Assembly: GCF_000247815.1 (NCBI RefSeq)
Contig: NC_021686.1
Coordinates: 11,357,407-11,421,406, forward strand
Origin: Ficedula albicollis
Lineage: Eukaryota > Chordata > Aves > Passeriformes > Muscicapidae
Direction of reading: 5' to 3'
DNA: 64,000 bases
Below, piece after piece: positions 1 to 64,000 of the stretch (positions within the stretch are counted from its first letter, which is position 1; each line of letters starts with the position of its first letter). A program made the translations under genes and the position numbers. The notes under the pieces are model-generated. The model ran no database searches, was not told where the DNA came from, and worked only from the letters and a program-made list of their open reading frames with translations.

Positions 1-619
1 AAGGCCCCTTCCGGGAGCCGCCCCCACTTACCCCCTTTGTCCAGAGTCATCAGAGGTCCTGGGTGTGACCCAGCCAGCTCCATTGGCATGACGATGGGAA
101 AAATTCCCCAAATTGACACAGTAACAGAAAACACTCAACCCCCAACATTATCCACCCCGAATTTTTTCCATGCCAACATGCTACTGCAAATTAAAACTTA
201 TATACATATCTCTGTGATAGCAGAACTGACACATGATGTGATAAGCAACACAAATGTGCCTGACAGCTATTCTGGGATGGAGCCTACTCAGCAGTTTCAA
301 AGGAGACAATCAGGCACTCCCAGGCTGAGCTTCCTTTTCACCCAGACCAGGTAATGACGGCTGTAAAATTACTTTTCAAATCACACAGACTACAGTTTGT
401 GCAAGAAAATGAGAGGAGACAAGACAAAAGCCATATTCCACGATATTATGCCTCGCTGAAGCGTTTTGGCAAAAGTGGAATTGTTTTATTTACCCTTTGC
501 CACCTGGCTTCTCTTGGAAAACAGCAGAGAGCAAGTAGGAAATTGGGCAGAGATGAAAGGTCCTACAGTCCTATTGTGTCACTTCTCCATGATTATGTAT
601 GATCAGAGGTCTTTCTTAC
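1..619 (-). other. SDK1: SDK1 intron after w16 (partial)
   Basis: The stretch starts with the donor GTAAGA at 619-614 and continues off the window. I see no exon, repeat or RNA gene in it. A donor-like CAAAGGGGGTAAGTG around 24-38 on the minus strand is not preceded by Sidekick-like coding sequence. Confidence 0.7.
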
Positions 620-59626
<59,007 letters not shown>

Positions 59627-59667
59627 CTGTACAAGGGAAAGGTAAGAAGGAATACAAAGTAGATTTT

Positions 59668-59708
59668 AGATATTTATATGTAAATATATATATAAATAAA
59701 TATATATA
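59668..59708. repeat. AT-rich simple sequence
   Basis: TA and TAAA units such as AAATATATATATAAATAAAT. It lies about 40 bases upstream of the w1 acceptor in transcript sense. Confidence 0.8.
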
Positions 59709-60639
59709 ACCTCTTTCACAATGTGTGTCATCACAGCAGTGGAAGCACAAATGCTGTTAAACACATTTTCCACTTAATACTAATTTTTATATGACTAGTT
59801 ATTCTAAAGAGAAAATCCAGCCAAGTTAGCCAAGTCTCCTTGTACCTGATGGGATTTCACTGGATCCTGTGATAAGATCCATTCCACAAAAAACACCATG
59901 AGAGCAATAATACCCTGTTCAATCTTCCTGCCACAATACAAAAGCATCAAGTAGTAATATAAGAGAATGAAAAATAGCCTTGATAATAACTCGCAGGAAC
60001 TGATGCATACTAAGTAAGTCTCAATGGAGGCAAAATGCCATGGAAATGAAGACAGAGAAACAAGAACAAAGTCAAAGAACAAAAGAGTTTTAACCTCATC
60101 TGCTGCTCTGCACTTAGACCAGACTTTTCCATGAGCAACCCTTTGTATTAATTGATCACAACATGTTGCTCAACATGGGCCCTCAGCCACAGCAGTGTTA
60201 GAAGGGACTAAACACTGATGAGAATTGAGCATTGCTTTCTATGCAGCTTTCTGGAGACTAAATGAAGATGAATCAGGACTTAAAAAGAAGCCAACAGAGA
60301 ATGAGAGAGAGGCCAGAGCCTGACCTGGAAGACGCAGCATGCATGGGCAGGGCTGTGCCTGAGAGCCGGGGGAGGAGTGTGGAGAAGGGGAGAAGAGAAG
60401 GAGTGGGTGGGCTTCCCTTTGGAGATTTGCAGGTGCTGAAACCCAGGGGAGCTCAGGGCCCTGGAATATTCCAAGGCTCCTGGAATAATTCCCCAGCACT
60501 GATCACGTTCCTCTGGTGTTCCAACCCTGCCAAAAGGGGTGGGTTAGCCCAATTCCCTTTCCCTGGTATCGACAGCCAGGGGCTGAAGGGTGGCAGGGGG
60601 CACCTGGGCACCTCTTCCCTCCTGTGTCTATTCACAGAT

Positions 60640-60790
60640 TTAACATCCACAAAGACCTCTTAACTCTTTTCAACCTCCTGACACTATCTACTCCCACAGG
60701 CTGCTGTGGCAACACATTCCAGAAGCCCACAACCCACTGTGTAAAGAGCTATTTCCTTTAATCTTTTTTAAAAAGATCCCTTGCAAGTTC
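60640..60790 (-). mobile_element. Old LINE (CR1/L3-like) fragment
   Basis: The plus strand carries AACACATTCCAGAAGCCCAC and AACCCACTGTGTAAAGAGCT, then ATTTCCTTTAATC. This is the order seen in the reversed 3' region of ancient amniote CR1/L3-like LINEs. Family and edges are approximate. Confidence 0.55.
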
Positions 60791-62714
60791 TGTGTATGAG
60801 TTACAGCCACAGACGCTGTCAAACACTCAACAGGCACCACAGCCCCAAGTATCTCACATACCACGGGTGCTTCAAATAGAAAATTAGGTTTCATTCACTC
60901 TTTTCTGCTTTTTTTTTTCCCTTCAGGAGAAGCAGCCTGATTTATTTATAGATGTTTTAGTTCTTCACTCACCCAGGACTTGATGTGCTGCATATTTATG
61001 TTTGTGCATGAAGAAATGACACAAAAAAAATTAGGCCAGAGAAATAAGTTCTGCATTGCACTGTGGAAAGAAGCCTCTCTGATCTTCCCAGCAGAACACT
61101 GATTCCATGGAGGATGTGGCTGAACAGGTCTTGATGGGCCTTTCAGACTTTTTGGGGATTAAGATCACTGCCACACACTAAACAATATATAAAATAGATG
61201 GTAGTGAAAATTATGGACCTTTAAAAATTCCCAGTCCTAACCAAGCTCCATAAATTGTAGTGAAGGCCATGGATGTAGAAGCTGAAGGGAAATAGGTTGA
61301 GACAGGTGTGCACAGTAAAAAAGAACATCCCTAAACTGAACCTGGAGAACAGAGTTGATAAAGAGATTTAAAAATTAAAAAAAAGCCCTACACAAACAAA
61401 GAAAGGATGAGAGGGTTGATTTCAGTTGAGGAAACAGAGAACACTTTTTATCAAATGAATTTTCTATTAATACTGTAGGAAGTCTATAGTAAATGCTTAT
61501 TTTTGCAAATCTTGCACTTAACAGCATCACCTCCAAGTGCTGTAGTAATTATATAGCAACAATCCACAATCCTCTGGAGGCTGCAAATAATCTCCAGTGG
61601 TGACTAAGTTGTCTTTTTTGTATTTAAAAAACAGTAAGAGCTTTTAAAAATATTTATTGCCTAACCAAATAAGGAGAAAAAAAAAGGCCCACAGGTTGCA
61701 ATTGCTATGCAGAGCAGGCAGGCAATTAATACACATTAAGGACCACATGGCCCAGCAGGGCTGACATTGACTCAGTGAAACATTTTCTGGTGGGCTGCAA
61801 AGGTGGAAATATTAAGGATCTTGTAGTAGCTCCATGTTGCTCAGAAGAAGTTTCATTTATTTATTTTATATATATGTATGTATTCTCAGAAGCGAGCCTT
61901 AGAAGAAACCCTTCAGTGATAGACTTTATATTTTTAACTTCCCCCAAAATCTATAGCAGATTCCAAGTTTCAGGCTGTGGAAGGAAAAGGAAATTATTTT
62001 TGCTGAAACACTCTGATGTCAGATCAGAGGAAAGGTATCAGTTTCAAGAATCAGAGTACAAAGGGATTCCCACGGGGCAGAAAGAACCACGGGCAGTGGT
62101 TGGGATAAAAGAGTCCTCTTAGGGGCAGGAGAGCCCACTCTGAGCTGCTCTGCAGAACATCAAGTGAAGTTAAAGGCTCCTTTCTTGTAGCTGTTTTCTT
62201 GGATAACAGTGTATGCACACTTCAGAGCAGGATGGTGTTTGTTGACAGATCACACGCTCGTGGGTGCTTTGTTTTGGGGGGCAGATGAGGCACCAACTGC
62301 TTTTCTGTTACCCTCAGCATAAAAACTCCTCGAGGAACACACTGTGCACCTTCCCAGTCCCCTGTGCCACAGGACTGCCACAATGAAAACACCTCTGTCC
62401 CCTGAGACACTTCACAGAATGCTCAATAACCATCAGCCATCACTGCTCAGCACATATTCACTGCCATCCCTCAGAGGCTCCCAAGGCAATACATGCAATA
62501 AAAGGGCATATTCCTTTATTATTGCAGAAATGAGACACTGTAAAACAATATTGGGAGTGATGTCAGAACCTCTTACTTCCCCATGCATTAGTTTCTCAGT
62601 TTCTTAAAAGGAAAATGTTACATATTTTATAAAAAACTGAGCGTTTTCTGATGGAACGCACTGCTTGAGCAAAGTTGCAGAAGTGACTTTAAAAAGAAAA
62701 CACAAAAAATTAAA

Positions 62715-62790
62715 ATAATGTAAAATCATGTAAAAATACGTAAAACATATAAATAATGCAACAACATGTAAAACATGTAAAAATAATGTG
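62715..62790. repeat. Imperfect minisatellite with ATGTAAAA units
   Basis: Units such as AATGTAAAATC, ATGTAAAAATAC, ACATGTAAAAC and ATGTAAAAATAATG recur at 10-14 base spacing. Degenerate and short. Confidence 0.65.
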
Positions 62791-63559
62791 CACAGCACAG
62801 CAATACCTCCACAACTTCAGTTAGGAAGTCCTAACTGCAGGAAAGGAAAACACAGTGTTTCTGTACATTACAGAGGGACCCTGTGTCCTGCTATAGTTCA
62901 AGATGTGTCAGAGTTTTCGTTTTAGAGGTCCATAACTCACACATTTGAAATCACTTTGGGAGAAATTTGGTCCAGGGCATGTCAGCCCGGGTGCAATTTT
63001 TTTTCTCACTAAATCCTTACATCGATTCAGCCATTTTTGATTTAGAGATTGTCAAGGGCATAAAACTGTCAGAGTTTCAGACACTTTATTTACCAGCTCT
63101 GAAGGGAAAATGACACCCAGAGAATCACCTGGTGCAAAGGATGAATCCTATCTGGGTCACTGACTTCACCCACAAAACCACACAAATTCATGGGTGAAGT
63201 TGCAACTCCTTTCCCAACTCACAGCTTTAGAAGGCATCACAGAGATAATACTTTAAAGGTTTTACCCCTTTGAAACTCTGCTCTTGCTCACCATGACATT
63301 CATCCAAAAACCTCTCTAAAAACAGCAGAAAGGCTTTAAGCAAAAACTCTCCATAATAGTCCAAACACTCATGGCTCCAGGAAATGTGATACCTCTTCAG
63401 AAACAGCTTTCAGCCATTCTGCAGGTCTTGTGCTCCCTGCAAATAATGTTAATCACCAGAAAAACACACCTGACTGGGCAGAAGTTATCCCAGATTCTGT
63501 AATCAGCTCGATGGTGTGGACTGAGCACCCATCGAGGCACAGCCAGGATGGGTTGAAAA

Positions 63560-63602
63560 TGGGTGATCCTCAAGCTCCCTTCCAACCCAACCCATTTCAT
63601 TA
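63560..63602 (+). mobile_element. CR1 LINE 3' tail fragment
   Basis: GGTGATCCTCAAGCTCCCTT followed by CCAACCCAACCCATTTCAT resembles the CR1 3' terminus in sense orientation. Only about 43 bases are recognisable. Confidence 0.6.
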
Positions 63603-64000
63603 TCAATTTATACACATTTTTCCTGACAAAACCCCAGGAAAAATCCAACACAAGAAAAACAAGGAACTGGATTGCAACTGCCAGAGAGTGCAAACATGAA
63701 ACTACATGAACAGCAGCAGGGATTTGTAGTCATTCTTGTCTGAAAATTGCCAAAGAAAAAGAGAGGCTGCAATATGTGCTCTAACTGCATCTGAGAGGAC
63801 AGGATGGCTGGAAGGATTTACTGAAATTCTTTGTGGAGGAACAAGTTATCTGTGAGTGTCACTGCCACAAGGCAGGGGGACTGCTGGTCCCTCTGAACAA
63901 GTGTCAGTGGAACCTTTATATTACATTTGAGCCTCTTCCCTTTAGATGATACTCCATGTAATAGAAAAAAGAAAAGAAGTATTTTTTAAACAACATTGGT

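Larger units (their letters stand above)
59627..64000 (-). other. SDK1: SDK1 intron before w1 (partial)
   Basis: It ends at the w1 acceptor TTGTACAG. It holds an AT-rich simple tract (59668-59708), an old LINE fragment (60640-60790), a GTAAAA-type minisatellite (62715-62790) and a short CR1 tail (63560-63602). I found no FN3 exon in it. Confidence 0.7.

Noticed and set aside
24..110. Donor-like site (CAAAGGGGGTAAGTG) suggesting a further exon after w16
   Set aside because: The preceding minus-strand sequence does not translate to the expected FN3-12 continuation and has no suitable acceptor.

Overview
This is a eukaryotic nuclear window from a bird. It holds 16 consecutive internal exons of one multi-exon gene on the minus strand, separated by AT-rich introns with CR1 LINE fragments and an ERVL-type solo LTR typical of avian, probably passerine, genomes. 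I see no bacterial genes, operons, CRISPR arrays or tRNA/rRNA genes.

The gene is a Sidekick-family synaptic adhesion receptor. I favour SDK1 over its paralogue SDK2, from remembered family sequence. The 16 exons (called w1 to w16 in transcription order, from 59626 down to 620) all join in phase, so no exon is missing between them. They encode tandem fibronectin type III (FN3) repeats. If the usual 13 FN3 repeats apply, the window runs from the second half of FN3-5 to the first half of FN3-12. The Ig domains and first FN3 repeats lie beyond base 64000. The last FN3 repeats, transmembrane segment and cytoplasmic tail lie before base 1.

Layout: 59627-64000 is partial intron. 53220-59626 holds w1-w3 and two long G homopolymers (56009-56940 and 53402-53543). 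44750-47437 holds w4-w6 and, just past w6, a solo LTR. 35765-44749 is a 9 kb intron with an old 1.4 kb CR1 copy and two younger CR1 3' ends. 18690-35764 holds w7-w13. 3965-18689 is the largest intron (14.7 kb). 1-3964 holds w14-w16.

The most important observation concerns assembly quality. Both G homopolymers are bracketed by the same short sequence on each side. One lies inside coding exon w3 and, read literally, inserts 55 residues (mostly proline) into FN3-6. Counting one copy of the bracket restores a normal FN3 repeat, so both runs look like false gap fills. Other points are a GC-AG intron after w14, a diverged 53-nt intronic duplication, and several stretches that look like conserved regulatory DNA. 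I found no convincing novel biological system.
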